Of a stretch of 64,000 nt of DNA, positions 25,879 through 34,494 are shown piece after piece. How positions within the stretch are numbered: position 1 is the stretch's first letter; each line of letters starts with the position of its first letter. A program made the translations under genes and the position numbers. Under the pieces are notes generated by a model. The model was not told the origin of the DNA. It did not search any database and saw only the letters and a program-made list of their open reading frames with translations. The DNA comes from Neptunitalea chrysea (GTDB taxonomy: Bacteria; Bacteroidota; Bacteroidia; Flavobacteriales; Flavobacteriaceae): the NCBI RefSeq assembly GCF_027924145.1, contig NZ_BRVP01000004.1, positions 62,001-126,000 of the forward strand. The letters run 5' to 3'.

Positions 25879-26469
25879 TTACAAAAAGATGTTATCTATC
25901 TGTTTTCGTAGAATCTCTAGATTATTATAAATTACGTTTGGGTTATTTAATGTTTTAGATAAAAGAATACTGCCTTCTACTATTGAAACAAAGAAGTATG
26001 CAAATTCAGTAGGGTTCACTTGATTACTAATCTCATTGGCTTGTTGCCCCATTTCTACAAGCTTTTCAAGACCATGAATCCAGCCTTTAAAACGTTTTTG
26101 AACAATTTTAAACAAATGCGGATTGGTATCATCGGTTTCTATGGCGCTGTTCATATAAGCACATCCACCATAGTTTAACACGTCAGGAGCCATTTCCTGA
26201 AACACCTCCAGATAGGCATTGAATTTCTCTTTAGCTGTATCTACAGCAACAACTCTGGTGGTTATTTTATAATTTAGTTTATTGATGTTATATTCTAAAG
26301 CGGCAACAGCAACCTCCTCTTTATCAGAAAAATTTCCGTAGATAGCACCTTTTGTTAAGCCGGTAGCCTTAGTGATATCTGCCATAGAAGTACCAAAGTA
26401 ACCTTTCTTATTAAAAACAGGTGCGGTGTTTTCAATAATGTATTCGCGCGTTTTTGATGCCTTTTTCAT
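25879..26469 (-). CDS. TetR-family transcriptional regulator
   Basis: A 196-residue regulator from the ATG at 26469; an upstream extension of 23 hydrophobic codons runs through the operator and is not credible. The N-terminal helix-turn-helix is classic (TREYIIENTAPVFNKKGYFG, TSMADITKATGLTKGAIYGN), followed by FSDKEEVAVAALEYN and a helical ligand domain. A near-perfect operator (26492-26509) sits in its own 5' region, implying autoregulation. Related sites lie before the receptor gene at 26624 and the signalling operon at 29804, which suggests it controls all three. Ligand unknown. Confidence 0.88.
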   Translation of the reverse strand: MKKASKTREYIIENTAPVFNKKGYFGTSMADITKATGLTKGAIYGNFSDKEEVAVAALEYNINKLNYKITTRVVAVDTAKEKFNAYLEVFQEMAPDVLNYGGCAYMNSAIETDDTNPHLFKIVQKRFKGWIHGLEKLVEMGQQANEISNQVNPTEFAYFFVSIVEGSILLSKTLNNPNVIYNNLEILRKQIDNIFL

Positions 26470-26491
26470 ATTATTTTTAAACGGCTCAAAA

Positions 26492-26509
26492 ATATACCAA
26501 TCGGTATAT
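26492..26509. promoter_or_regulatory. TetR operator, autoregulatory
   Basis: The inverted repeat ATATACC-AATC-GGTATAT lies 23 bp upstream of the TetR start. Perfect 7-bp arms with a 4-base centre fit a TetR-family dimer site. Confidence 0.65.
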
Positions 26510-26553
26510 TGTAGCAAGGAAAATATGAGAATTAACATTTCAACCTACAAAAT

Positions 26554-26567
26554 TTACAATTCGGTAA
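26554..26567. promoter_or_regulatory. Related operator in front of the TonB receptor gene
   Basis: TTACAATTCGGTAA shares 10 of 14 positions with the core ATACCAATCGGTAT of the TetR site, and 12 of 14 with the site at 29708. It lies 57 bp upstream of the receptor start at 26624. Confidence 0.5.
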
Positions 26568-26623
26568 GTACATTTTTCCGAGGTTGTTAATTTGAAAGAT
26601 GTTTGTCCTGTAAAAACATAGCC

Positions 26624-28795
26624 ATGAAATTATTATTTACTTTACTTATCGTTTTATTTAGTTTTATAACAGGACTATTACATGCACAAACTACTGTGAG
26701 TGGTGTTGTGCTAGACTCTAAAAAGAATCCCATTCCGGGGGCTAATATTTATTTAGATGGTACCTATGATGGTACCACTAGTACTATGGACGGTACTTTT
26801 AGTTTTACTACAGAAGAAACAGGAACACAAAAGCTACTAGTTTCTTATATAGCTTTTGTTACCTATGAATATGTAGCAGAAGTATCTCAAATGAATAAAC
26901 TTACCATTATTTTAAAAGAGGAAATAAATACTCTTACAGGTGTTACACTTACCGCAGGTACTTTTGAAGCTGGGGATAATGCCAAAGTTACCGCATTAAA
27001 ACCATTAGATATAGTTACTACTGCTGGGGCTGTAGGTGATGTAGTGGGTGCCTTACAAACCTTACCAGGAACAAGTACTGTATCTGAAGATGGACGCTTG
27101 TTTGTTAGAGGTGGAGAAGCAGATGAAACACAAATATTTATTGATGGAGTTAGAGTGTTTACCCCTTATAATGCTTCGCCAAATAATAGCCCAACCAGAG
27201 GACGATATTCTCCATTCTTGTTTAACGGTACTACATTTTCTACTGGCGGGTATTCTGCTGAGTATGGTGAAGCGCTTTCAAGTGTTTTATTATTAAGTAC
27301 AATTAATGAGCCAGACCAAGAAAGAACCGATATTTCTATTATGAGTTTAGGTGCCGGTTTAGGTAATACACAAATTTTTGGTAAAAACTCTGTAAGCGTA
27401 AATCTTGGTTACATGAACTTACGACCTTATTTAGAGTTGTTTCCTGATCGTAATGAATGGGATAAGCCTTACCAGATTGGTTCAGGTGAAGCAGTTTACA
27501 GACACAAGTTTACAAATGGGTTATTAAAATTTTATTCAGCTTTTGATTATACCAATTTTGCCGTTAAGCAAAGAGATATTAATTATGAGAACAGAACAAG
27601 TTTTGAACTTACAAACCAAAACTTTTATAATAACATATCTTATAAAGGGAGTTTAAAAAATGATTGGATATTAAGTACTGGAGCGGGGTTGTCTTACAGT
27701 AAAAATAAGTATGATATTTATACAGATATGGCAGAGGGCATAGACCAACAAAACATATCGTACCACCTGAAAGTAGATTTAAAAAAGAGGTTTAACAAAC
27801 ATCTTAAATTGAATACGGGAGTTGAATACTTTTCATCCAATTATGACCAAGACTATGAAAATGATAATAATATTGCCTACGCTACAAAAGTTACTAAGGA
27901 GTTACCTGTTACATTTGCAGAAACCGATATTTTCTTCACAAATAATTTAGCATTAAAAGCTGGTATTAGAGGTTCTTATGATTCGGTTTCAGACAGATTT
28001 CTTTTGGCACCTCGTACTTCATTAGCTTACAAAACCGGAACCAATAGTCAAGTGTCTCTAGCTTATGGTGATTTCTATCAGACTGTATCAGATAATTATT
28101 TACAATATGCAGGTTCGTTGAAACCTCAAAGGGCTCAGCATTATATAGCTAATTATCAGTATGTAAAAGGCGGACAAATTTTTAGATCGGAGTTGTATTA
28201 TAAAAACTATGCCGACTTAGTAAAATATTCGGGTGATGAAGCTGCCTTCAATAGTACTTATAATAATAATGGATATGGGTATGCTTCTGGATTAGATATT
28301 TTCTGGAGAGATGAGAAAACCTTTAAAAATATGGATTATTGGGTAAGCTATTCATACATGGATACTAAAAGAGATTATAGAAATTATGAGGCCGAAGTAA
28401 TGCCTAGTTTTGCAGCAGATCATAACTTCTCATTAGTAACGAAGTATTGGATAGAATCTTTAAAAAGTCAGTTTGGGTTTACTTATTCTTTTACTTCTGG
28501 CAGGCCGTATGATGACCCTAATTCAAATCAGTTCATGGCTGGAAAAACAAAATCGTATAACAATTTAGGTCTTAATTGGTCGTACTTAATAGATCAGCAA
28601 AAAATACTGTTTATATCATTTACAAACCCATTAGGATTTAAAAATGTGAGTGGTTATCAATATGCAGATGCTCCTAATTCAAATGGAATCTATGAAAGAA
28701 TGACCGTACGCCCAAATGCAGATAGTTTTGTTTTTATTGGCTTTTTCTGGACTATTAGTAATGATAAAAAAACAAATCAGTTAGATAACTTATAA
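26624..28795 (+). CDS. TonB-dependent receptor with carboxypeptidase-like N-domain
   Basis: A 723-residue outer-membrane receptor from the ATG at 26624 (a TTG seven codons earlier is in frame). Signal peptide ending LHAQ, a CarboxypepD_reg-like domain (TTVSGVVLDSKKNPIPGANI, about 20-105), a plug domain (VVGALQTLPGTSTVSEDGRL, FVRGGEADETQIFIDGVRV, GGYSAEYGEALSSVL) and a barrel. The final residues (FFWTISNDKKTNQLDNL) lack the usual terminal Phe. The substrate is not evident: no SusD gene follows. TetR-type operators upstream and the convergent bestrophin gene place it in a TetR-controlled locus. Its stop overlaps the bestrophin stop by 6 bp. Confidence 0.85.
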   Translation: MKLLFTLLIVLFSFITGLLHAQTTVSGVVLDSKKNPIPGANIYLDGTYDGTTSTMDGTFSFTTEETGTQKLLVSYIAFVTYEYVAEVSQMNKLTIILKEEINTLTGVTLTAGTFEAGDNAKVTALKPLDIVTTAGAVGDVVGALQTLPGTSTVSEDGRLFVRGGEADETQIFIDGVRVFTPYNASPNNSPTRGRYSPFLFNGTTFSTGGYSAEYGEALSSVLLLSTINEPDQERTDISIMSLGAGLGNTQIFGKNSVSVNLGYMNLRPYLELFPDRNEWDKPYQIGSGEAVYRHKFTNGLLKFYSAFDYTNFAVKQRDINYENRTSFELTNQNFYNNISYKGSLKNDWILSTGAGLSYSKNKYDIYTDMAEGIDQQNISYHLKVDLKKRFNKHLKLNTGVEYFSSNYDQDYENDNNIAYATKVTKELPVTFAETDIFFTNNLALKAGIRGSYDSVSDRFLLAPRTSLAYKTGTNSQVSLAYGDFYQTVSDNYLQYAGSLKPQRAQHYIANYQYVKGGQIFRSELYYKNYADLVKYSGDEAAFNSTYNNNGYGYASGLDIFWRDEKTFKNMDYWVSYSYMDTKRDYRNYEAEVMPSFAADHNFSLVTKYWIESLKSQFGFTYSFTSGRPYDDPNSNQFMAGKTKSYNNLGLNWSYLIDQQKILFISFTNPLGFKNVSGYQYADAPNSNGIYERMTVRPNADSFVFIGFFWTISNDKKTNQLDNL

Positions 28796-29652
28796 AATTT
28801 CACCAACGTGTTTTTTAATATTGGCAGCGATCTTCCTTGTAGGAAGATCGTTTGCGTCATCACCAAACGGATCTTCTATTTCTTCGGCAATTAATTCTAA
28901 ACTTGCCAATACGTAAAAAATAAAAACAACCACCGGAATTACATAATAGCCTAAACTAAAAACATAGCCAAAAGGTAATGTCATAACATAAAAGAAAATA
29001 AACTTCTTGATGAAAGAACTATACGAAAAGGGTATAGGTGTATTCTTAATGCGTTCGCAAGCACCACAAATATCTGTAAACGATTGTAATTCGGGATTTA
29101 ATGTAATTAATTGATCGCCCGTAATTTTTTTTTCTTTATATAAATCGGTTACTTTTTGTATGAGTATTTTAGCTACCTGATTGGGTCTGTGATGATCGTG
29201 TTTTATAGGAATAACATAATCTTCATCTAATTGATGTTCGGTACTTTCATCATTTAAATGTTTTTGTAACATTAAAGCATAAGTAGGTATAGCTTGTTTA
29301 AAAAAATTACGATCAGCATCGTTGGTAAGCATAGAAGATAGCTTAATAGCCAAATTACGACTATTGTTTACTAAAGCACCCCAATGTTTTCTTCCTTCCC
29401 ACCAACGGTCGTAAGCAGTGTTAGTTCTAAAAACTAATAATAATGAAATAACAAAGCTTAAAACACCATGCATAATGGTAATATTTTTAACATGGCTTTG
29501 GTCACTAAGTTTCCAGTATTCAATTTCTAGAAATGCGACCAATAAAGAATACCCCCAATAACAACCATTAAAGGAAGTAGCTTTCTGAAGGTGTCTGCTT
29601 TATGAAATTTAAAAATAAACGTAAGCCAGTCTTTCGGGTTGTATGATATCAT
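28790..29652 (-). pseudogene. Bestrophin-family channel, frameshifted near the N-terminus
   Basis: The long frame (28790-29542) encodes a bestrophin/UPF0187 anion-channel protein: FRTNTAYDRWWEGRKHWGAL, SSMLTN, PFGYVFSLGYYVIPVVVFIF and EEIEDPFGDDANDLPTRKIA. It has no ATG at the right place. The missing N-terminus is present in another frame from ATG 29652 (MISYNPKDWLTFIFKFHKAD, RKLLPLMVVIGG) and hits a stop after the run of five C (29552-29556; G on the coding strand). Adding one G there restores IGGYSLLVAFLEIEYWKLSD, as in intact relatives. It is therefore a one-base deletion, a sequencing error or slippage at a homopolymer. The intact product would be about 287 residues. Confidence 0.8.
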
Positions 29653-29707
29653 GCGTATCTGAATTTTCTATCAAAGTACAGTTAATAATTTAAATTTTCA
29701 AAGTATT

Positions 29708-29742
29708 ATACAATTCGGTATTCATAATTTACAGTTCGGTCA
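29708..29742. promoter_or_regulatory. Two TetR-type sites upstream of the signalling operon
   Basis: ATACAATTCGGTAT (29708-29721) matches the TetR operator core ATACCAATCGGTAT at 12 of 14 positions; TTACAGTTCGGTCA (29729-29742) is a weaker copy two helical turns away (21 bp). They lie 62-96 bp upstream of the gene starting at 29804. Confidence 0.5.
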
Positions 29743-29803
29743 TACGGTTTTTTAAAAAGTAACACTAACCAATACTTTTACAGTGTAATTAAAAACAAAA
29801 ATA

Positions 29804-30427
29804 ATGAAACAAGTTATTGCATTTTTAGCACTTTTTATTTCAATGAGTAGTATAGCACAATCTACTTATGAAAAAGGAATGAACAAAGGTTTTAAACTTT
29901 GGGGAGAAGGTAAATCATTAGAGGCCTCTAATGTATTTGAACGTATTAGTAATGTTGAAAAAGAAAATTGGATACCATTATATTACGTAGCACAAATAAA
30001 TATTTTAGACGGTTTTACTATTAAAGAAAAAACAGAACTGGAATTAAAGTTGGAAAAGGTAAAAACTGCTTTAGATAAAGCGAAAGCACTATCACCTAAC
30101 AATCCTGAGCTAATGGTTTTAGAAGCATTGTATAATACAGTATGGATTGCTTTTGACGGCGCTACTTATGGGATGACATTAGGAGCACCAACCACCGAAA
30201 TTTATAAAAAGGCATTGGAATTGGCTCCTGATAACCCTAGAGTAGTATATTGTTATGCGGAATGGAATATGGGGATGGCTAGTTATTTTGGTAAGGATAC
30301 CACACCGTATTGCCAAGAAGTTAAAAAAGCCATAGAACTTTTTAGTACCTTTAAAAATGAAACGCCTTTTTATCCAAGTTGGGGGAAAGACAGAGCAGAA
30401 CAGATTTATAATAGTTGCAACAAATAA
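29804..30427 (+). CDS. Exported TPR-like protein
   Basis: A 207-residue protein with a signal peptide (ending SSIAQS) and degenerate tetratricopeptide helices: KGFKLWGEGKSLEASNVFER, ALDKAKALSPNNPELMVLEA and IYKKALELAPDNPRVVYCYA. It is a periplasmic or surface adaptor. It is the first gene of the operon running through the LytS-type kinase (3 bp away), two 2TM proteins and a LytTR regulator, so it may be the ligand-side partner of that kinase. The operator-like sites upstream suggest TetR control. Confidence 0.8.
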   Translation: MKQVIAFLALFISMSSIAQSTYEKGMNKGFKLWGEGKSLEASNVFERISNVEKENWIPLYYVAQINILDGFTIKEKTELELKLEKVKTALDKAKALSPNNPELMVLEALYNTVWIAFDGATYGMTLGAPTTEIYKKALELAPDNPRVVYCYAEWNMGMASYFGKDTTPYCQEVKKAIELFSTFKNETPFYPSWGKDRAEQIYNSCNK

Positions 30428-30430
30428 TTC

Positions 30431-31777
30431 ATGAAGAAAAGAAGTATTATTAGAACATTTATAACAGGTTTAGTTATTGGTATTACCTTATTGGTTGTTA
30501 TTACCCTAATGAATATAGTTAACGGCACCGAGGTGGTATTTAATATGAACTTTGTTAAGAATATAGGGATTTTTCTATTGTATTCTGAGGTGCTTCTTTT
30601 TTTGAATGGATATTACTTTGATTATTTTAATACAAAGTTGACATGGGGTAAACAAAACCCGGTAGCAAGAGTATTTTTAGGAGTACTAGGCGGAATTATT
30701 GTAACCATGATAGGTGTTTTTTTTCTAAGGTTCTTTATAGTTGTTGGATTAGAAGGACATGGCGTTAGTTATTTTGTACAAAATGAAAATCCAAAAGATT
30801 ATACATATAGTTTAATTATAACTGCGTTTGTTACCATAGCGTATCATGCTATTTACTTTTATAGAGAACTTCAAAAAAATAAAATTAAGGAACAAAAAAT
30901 TATAGCAACAACGGCTTCGGCTCAGTTCGATGCATTGAAAAATCAATTAGATCCTCATTTTTTGTTTAACAGCTTAAATGTATTAACCAGTTTAATAGAA
31001 GAGAACCCTAATGCAGCACAAAAATTTACTACCTCATTATCTAAGGTGTATAGATATGTGTTAGAGCAAAAAAATAAAGATCTTGTTACAGTAGATGAGG
31101 AGTTAAGTTTTGCGAGAACATTTGTGAATCTTTTAAAAATGAGATTTGAGGATAGTATCGTTTTTGATATACCAGAGAAAGCAAGTAACCCCGAGGCAAA
31201 GGTAGTACCACTATCATTACAATTGTTACTTGAAAATGCAGTAAAACATAATATGGTTACACCACAAAAGCCATTACATGTGCAAATTTTTGAGAAAGAC
31301 GGAAACCTTGTGGTACGTAATAATTTACAACCCAAAGCAGTTGTAAAAAAGAGTAGTGGTGTAGGCTTGCGAAATATTCAACAGCGCTATGCTATTTTAA
31401 CCAAAAGAGCGGTGGCTATAGGAAAGTCTGAAACTGAGTTTCAGGTGGCTGTACCCATGCTTACCAAACAAATTTCAAATACAATGAGAACAACAGAAAT
31501 AAAAGAGAATAGTGCTTATTTAAGAGCACGTAGAAAATTGGAAGATCTTAAAGAATTTTATACCAGCTTAATAGCGTATTGTTTTGTAATACCATTTTTA
31601 TTTTATATTAATTATACAAGTTCTTGGCAATTTCAGTGGTTTTGGTTTCCAGCACTTGGCTGGGGAATGGGGCTTGCTTTTCAGGCTTTTAAAGTGTATG
31701 GACCCGGTGGAAATTGGGAAGATAGAAAGATAAGAGAGATTATGGAAAAAGATAAAAAAACAGATAACTGGAAATAA
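30431..31777 (+). CDS. LytS-type histidine kinase with C-terminal 2TM domain
   Basis: A 448-residue kinase: four N-terminal membrane helices (about 8-145), a short coiled coil, the His_kinase domain with phospho-acceptor His176 in NQLDPHFLFNSLNVL, an HATPase domain (LQLLLENAVKHNMV; SSGVGLRNIQQRY) and, unusually, a C-terminal 2TM domain (about 355-448: RARRKLEDLKEFYTSLIAYC, WFWFPALGWGMGLAFQAF, ending GNWEDRKIREIMEK). The same 2TM domain forms the whole of each of the next two genes. The kinase partners the LytTR regulator at 32423. Confidence 0.9.
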   Translation: MKKRSIIRTFITGLVIGITLLVVITLMNIVNGTEVVFNMNFVKNIGIFLLYSEVLLFLNGYYFDYFNTKLTWGKQNPVARVFLGVLGGIIVTMIGVFFLRFFIVVGLEGHGVSYFVQNENPKDYTYSLIITAFVTIAYHAIYFYRELQKNKIKEQKIIATTASAQFDALKNQLDPHFLFNSLNVLTSLIEENPNAAQKFTTSLSKVYRYVLEQKNKDLVTVDEELSFARTFVNLLKMRFEDSIVFDIPEKASNPEAKVVPLSLQLLLENAVKHNMVTPQKPLHVQIFEKDGNLVVRNNLQPKAVVKKSSGVGLRNIQQRYAILTKRAVAIGKSETEFQVAVPMLTKQISNTMRTTEIKENSAYLRARRKLEDLKEFYTSLIAYCFVIPFLFYINYTSSWQFQWFWFPALGWGMGLAFQAFKVYGPGGNWEDRKIREIMEKDKKTDNWK

Positions 31778-31786
31778 GAGAATATT

Positions 31787-32086
31787 ATGGAAGAATATAA
31801 AGAAGAAGCATATTTTAAAGCTAAGAAAAGAGTAGAAGAGATTAAAGGTTTTTATTGGAATCTGTTTTCATATATTGTAGTGATTCCGTTTTTAATCTTT
31901 GTTAATTACATGACCTACTGGGAATTTAAATGGTTTTGGTTTCCTATGTTTGGTTGGGGTATTGGTTTAACTATCCATGGTTTTTCTATTTTTTATAGAG
32001 GAAAATTTTTTGGAAATGAGTGGGAAAATCGTAAAATACAAGAATTTTTAGAACAGGAAAAAAATGAGAGAACGAGATATGAATAA
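31787..32086 (+). CDS. 2TM domain protein (first)
   Basis: A 99-residue protein that is a free-standing 2TM domain: AYFKAKKRVEEIKGFYWNLF, two membrane helices around WFWFPMFGWGIGLTIHGFS, and the C-terminal NEWENRKIQEFLEQE signature. It is the family (2TM, PF13239) found attached to or beside LytS-type kinases in Bacteroidota. It starts 9 bp after the kinase stop. It closely resembles the kinase's own C-terminal domain, so tandem duplication of that module is likely. Confidence 0.88.
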   Translation: MEEYKEEAYFKAKKRVEEIKGFYWNLFSYIVVIPFLIFVNYMTYWEFKWFWFPMFGWGIGLTIHGFSIFYRGKFFGNEWENRKIQEFLEQEKNERTRYE

Positions 32087-32399
32087 GTTGGGTAAATACT
32101 CTGAAGATGAAGCTTATGTAAGAGCTAAAATTAGAGTAAAAAAGATGAAAGGCTTTTATGCGCATTTAGCATCGTATATTATGGTAAACCTATTTTTGAT
32201 TGGGTTAATTGTTTTTAGTGGAGGTGGTGTAGAAAGCTTAACAAGATTTGGTACTTGGTCTACTGCATTTTTTTGGGGGATAGGAGTGGCTTTCCATGCA
32301 TTTGGTGTTTTTGGCAAAGATGTAATGTTTAATAAAGACTGGGAAAATCGTAAAATGAAGGAGTTTCTAGACAAGGAAAATAAACAAAATTGGCATTAA
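32064..32399 (+). CDS. 2TM domain protein (second)
   Basis: A 111-residue 2TM protein: EDEAYVRAKIRVKKMKGFYA, two membrane helices, FFWGIGVAFHAFGVFG and DWENRKMKEFLDKE at the C-terminus. The start may be ATG 32064 or, more compactly, ATG 32079, which leaves an 8-bp overlap with the preceding stop. With the kinase's C-terminal domain this makes three 2TM copies in a row. It could modulate kinase assembly in the membrane. Confidence 0.87.
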   Translation: MRERDMNKLGKYSEDEAYVRAKIRVKKMKGFYAHLASYIMVNLFLIGLIVFSGGGVESLTRFGTWSTAFFWGIGVAFHAFGVFGKDVMFNKDWENRKMKEFLDKENKQNWH

Positions 32400-32422
32400 A
32401 CTAACTTAAGTTACTATAATTA

Positions 32423-33178
32423 ATGAAGGTAATAATAATAGAAGACGAAAAACCAGCTGCAAGAAGACTATCTAGAATGTTGTCCGAATTAGATGTAGAG
32501 GTTTCTGAGATGTTGCATTCGGTAGAAGAATCTATAGCATGGTTTCAAAAAAATGAGCATCCTGATTTAATATTTTTAGATATACAGTTATCAGATGGGT
32601 TATCTTTCGAAATTTTTGAAGTGGTTACTATTGAAAGTGCCGTTATTTTTACCACGGCATACGACGAATATGCGCTTAAAGCATTTAAATTAAATAGTAT
32701 TGATTATTTACTAAAACCTATTGATGATGAAGAGTTAGAAATTGCGGTTAACAAGTTTAAACTGAGAATGCCGGAGAAAAAGCAACTAACTGTAGATTTT
32801 GATGAAATCAAGAAGTTATTAGTAAACCCAATTGACCGAACATATAAAAAACGATTTACAGTTAAGATAGGACAGCATTTGAAAATGTTACCCATTGAAG
32901 AAATAGAATGCTTTTACAGTGAAAATAAGGGGACTTATGCAGCAACTGTAGATGGAAGAAGTTACTTGTTAGAAACCACTTTGGAAGAGTTACAAGAAGA
33001 TTTACAACCCGAAATGTTTTTTAGAGTTAGTCGTAAATTTTATATTAACATTAATGCTATAAAAGATATTATCTCATATACCAATTCGCGCTTACAATTA
33101 AAGCTTCATAATTTTGATGATTTTGAAATTATTGTAAGTAGAGAGCGGGTAAAAGAGTTTAAAGATTGGTTGAGTTAA
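32423..33178 (+). CDS. LytTR-family response regulator
   Basis: A 251-residue regulator: receiver (1-120; IIEDEKPAARRL, phospho-acceptor Asp53 in IFLDIQLSDG, TAYDEYALKAF, YLLKPIDDEEL) and a LytTR DNA-binding domain (about 150-250; RFTVKIGQHLKMLPIEEIEC, FFRVSRKFYININAIKDI). It is the partner of the LytS-type kinase three genes upstream. Its 3' end overlaps the convergent LETM1-related gene by 4 bp. Confidence 0.92.
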   Translation: MKVIIIEDEKPAARRLSRMLSELDVEVSEMLHSVEESIAWFQKNEHPDLIFLDIQLSDGLSFEIFEVVTIESAVIFTTAYDEYALKAFKLNSIDYLLKPIDDEELEIAVNKFKLRMPEKKQLTVDFDEIKKLLVNPIDRTYKKRFTVKIGQHLKMLPIEEIECFYSENKGTYAATVDGRSYLLETTLEELQEDLQPEMFFRVSRKFYININAIKDIISYTNSRLQLKLHNFDDFEIIVSRERVKEFKDWLS

Positions 33179-34359
33179 CGTATTCGGTTGTCATCAAAAG
33201 CTGACGGTAGTAACTTAGGTATAAACTTAATTAAAAGGGGGAGTAAAACACTGCCGCCTGGTAATAAGAATATTGCCAGAGATGGAATGGTTTTACAAAT
33301 GTCTAGTAATTGTTCTTTTACTTTTTGTTTTTCTTCGGTGTTTAACTCTTTAGAGGTACTTTTAGATAGTAAAACTACTAATTCTTTACTTTGAGATAGC
33401 TCTAATAATAAACGCTTACTATTTCTGGTAATTAAGTTTTTTACCATGGTGGAAGAGTTATCGTAAAAGTTTTTTACCGGGTTCGGGTTGTTAAGATATT
33501 TTAAGTCTTCCTTGTTGGTGTCAAAAAAATCATAAACCGTTAGAATTGATTTATTAATCTCCTCATTGGAGATATTTAAGTAATTGCCTAAATTTTTGAT
33601 ATAATCAATTTCGGCTATTTCAAGATTTTTATCATCCCAAACAGTCATACACGTCATATCTAATAAGTACCTTTTTTCCAGATCATTAGTTAAAAAATCT
33701 AAATGTTCCTCGTAGGTTAATTTCCGATTGACGTAATGCTCATGATAACGTAACGAAGCTTCAAACAATTTCAGTAATTGCTTATCGTACGTACTTTTTT
33801 CTTTTTTAGTAGAAATAGTAGCAATTACTACATTTTCAATTACAGTTTCTAGTTCTTTTACGTATAGAACACTATCATGATTTTCAACTTCTAAATACTT
33901 TTTAAAAGCTAAAACATCTATATAAAGTAATGCATTAGTAAGTACACTACTAAAGTTTTTAGTAATAATGTTGCTATCAAATAATACCCTTTTTGCAATT
34001 ATTTTTTCTAATTGAGATTCATTTTTTTTATCACTAAAAAAATCAGGTAATAAACTAAATGATTCTTTTTTTAATTGCTCATAAAAGGCAACACAAGTAG
34101 TTATAAAGTGTTCATCTGTTTTACGGGTAGTATAATAAACATTATAAAGAGCTGCAAATAAATTAATTTTAGTGATTTCCTCAGTAGTTAATATCAAATC
34201 TTCAAAATTGTCATTAACACAAAAAACACTAGAGCCATAAATAAAACCACATAACTTTAGTTTGGGATAAAATAAAGAATCATCATCATTTTTAAGCATG
34301 TTGATTTCATCTTTATAGGTAAGGTATTTATGTATCCAACCAGATGCAGAGGGGTTCAT
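33175..34359 (-). CDS. LETM1-related biofilm-associated protein
   Basis: A 394-residue protein opening MNPSASGWIHKYLTYKDEIN and ending with the LETM1-like block IPSLAIFLLPGGSVLLPLLI, KFIPKLLPSAFDDNR, which gives one hydrophobic segment near the C-terminus. The middle is helical and acidic. The name follows Flavobacteriia relatives linked to biofilm formation; the LETM1 likeness is confined to the C-terminal ribosome-binding-like block. It is monocistronic, with a terminator shared with otsAB upstream at 34421-34451. Confidence 0.8.
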   Translation of the reverse strand: MNPSASGWIHKYLTYKDEINMLKNDDDSLFYPKLKLCGFIYGSSVFCVNDNFEDLILTTEEITKINLFAALYNVYYTTRKTDEHFITTCVAFYEQLKKESFSLLPDFFSDKKNESQLEKIIAKRVLFDSNIITKNFSSVLTNALLYIDVLAFKKYLEVENHDSVLYVKELETVIENVVIATISTKKEKSTYDKQLLKLFEASLRYHEHYVNRKLTYEEHLDFLTNDLEKRYLLDMTCMTVWDDKNLEIAEIDYIKNLGNYLNISNEEINKSILTVYDFFDTNKEDLKYLNNPNPVKNFYDNSSTMVKNLITRNSKRLLLELSQSKELVVLLSKSTSKELNTEEKQKVKEQLLDICKTIPSLAIFLLPGGSVLLPLLIKFIPKLLPSAFDDNRIR

Positions 34360-34420
34360 TTGCTGAGCTTATTAGGTATTCAAAAATAAGTATTATGCTT
34401 AAATATATATTTATTTTCAT

Positions 34421-34452
34421 AAAAAAAGCTTTCTTACAAGAAAGCTTTTTTG
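34421..34452. terminator. Terminator downstream of the trehalose gene
   Basis: The stem AAAAAAGCTTTCTT-ACA-AGAAAGCTTTTTT lies 43 bp beyond the TPS-TPP stop on the minus strand. Confidence 0.75.
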
Positions 34453-34494
34453 TGATTAATTATTTAAGGTTTATAATCTCTAAGAAAATAGTCC

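Noticed and set aside
25879-26538. Longer TetR start at 26538
   Set aside because: The extra 23 residues are hydrophobic, absent from the family and run through the operator palindrome; ATG 26469 gives a normal N-terminus.
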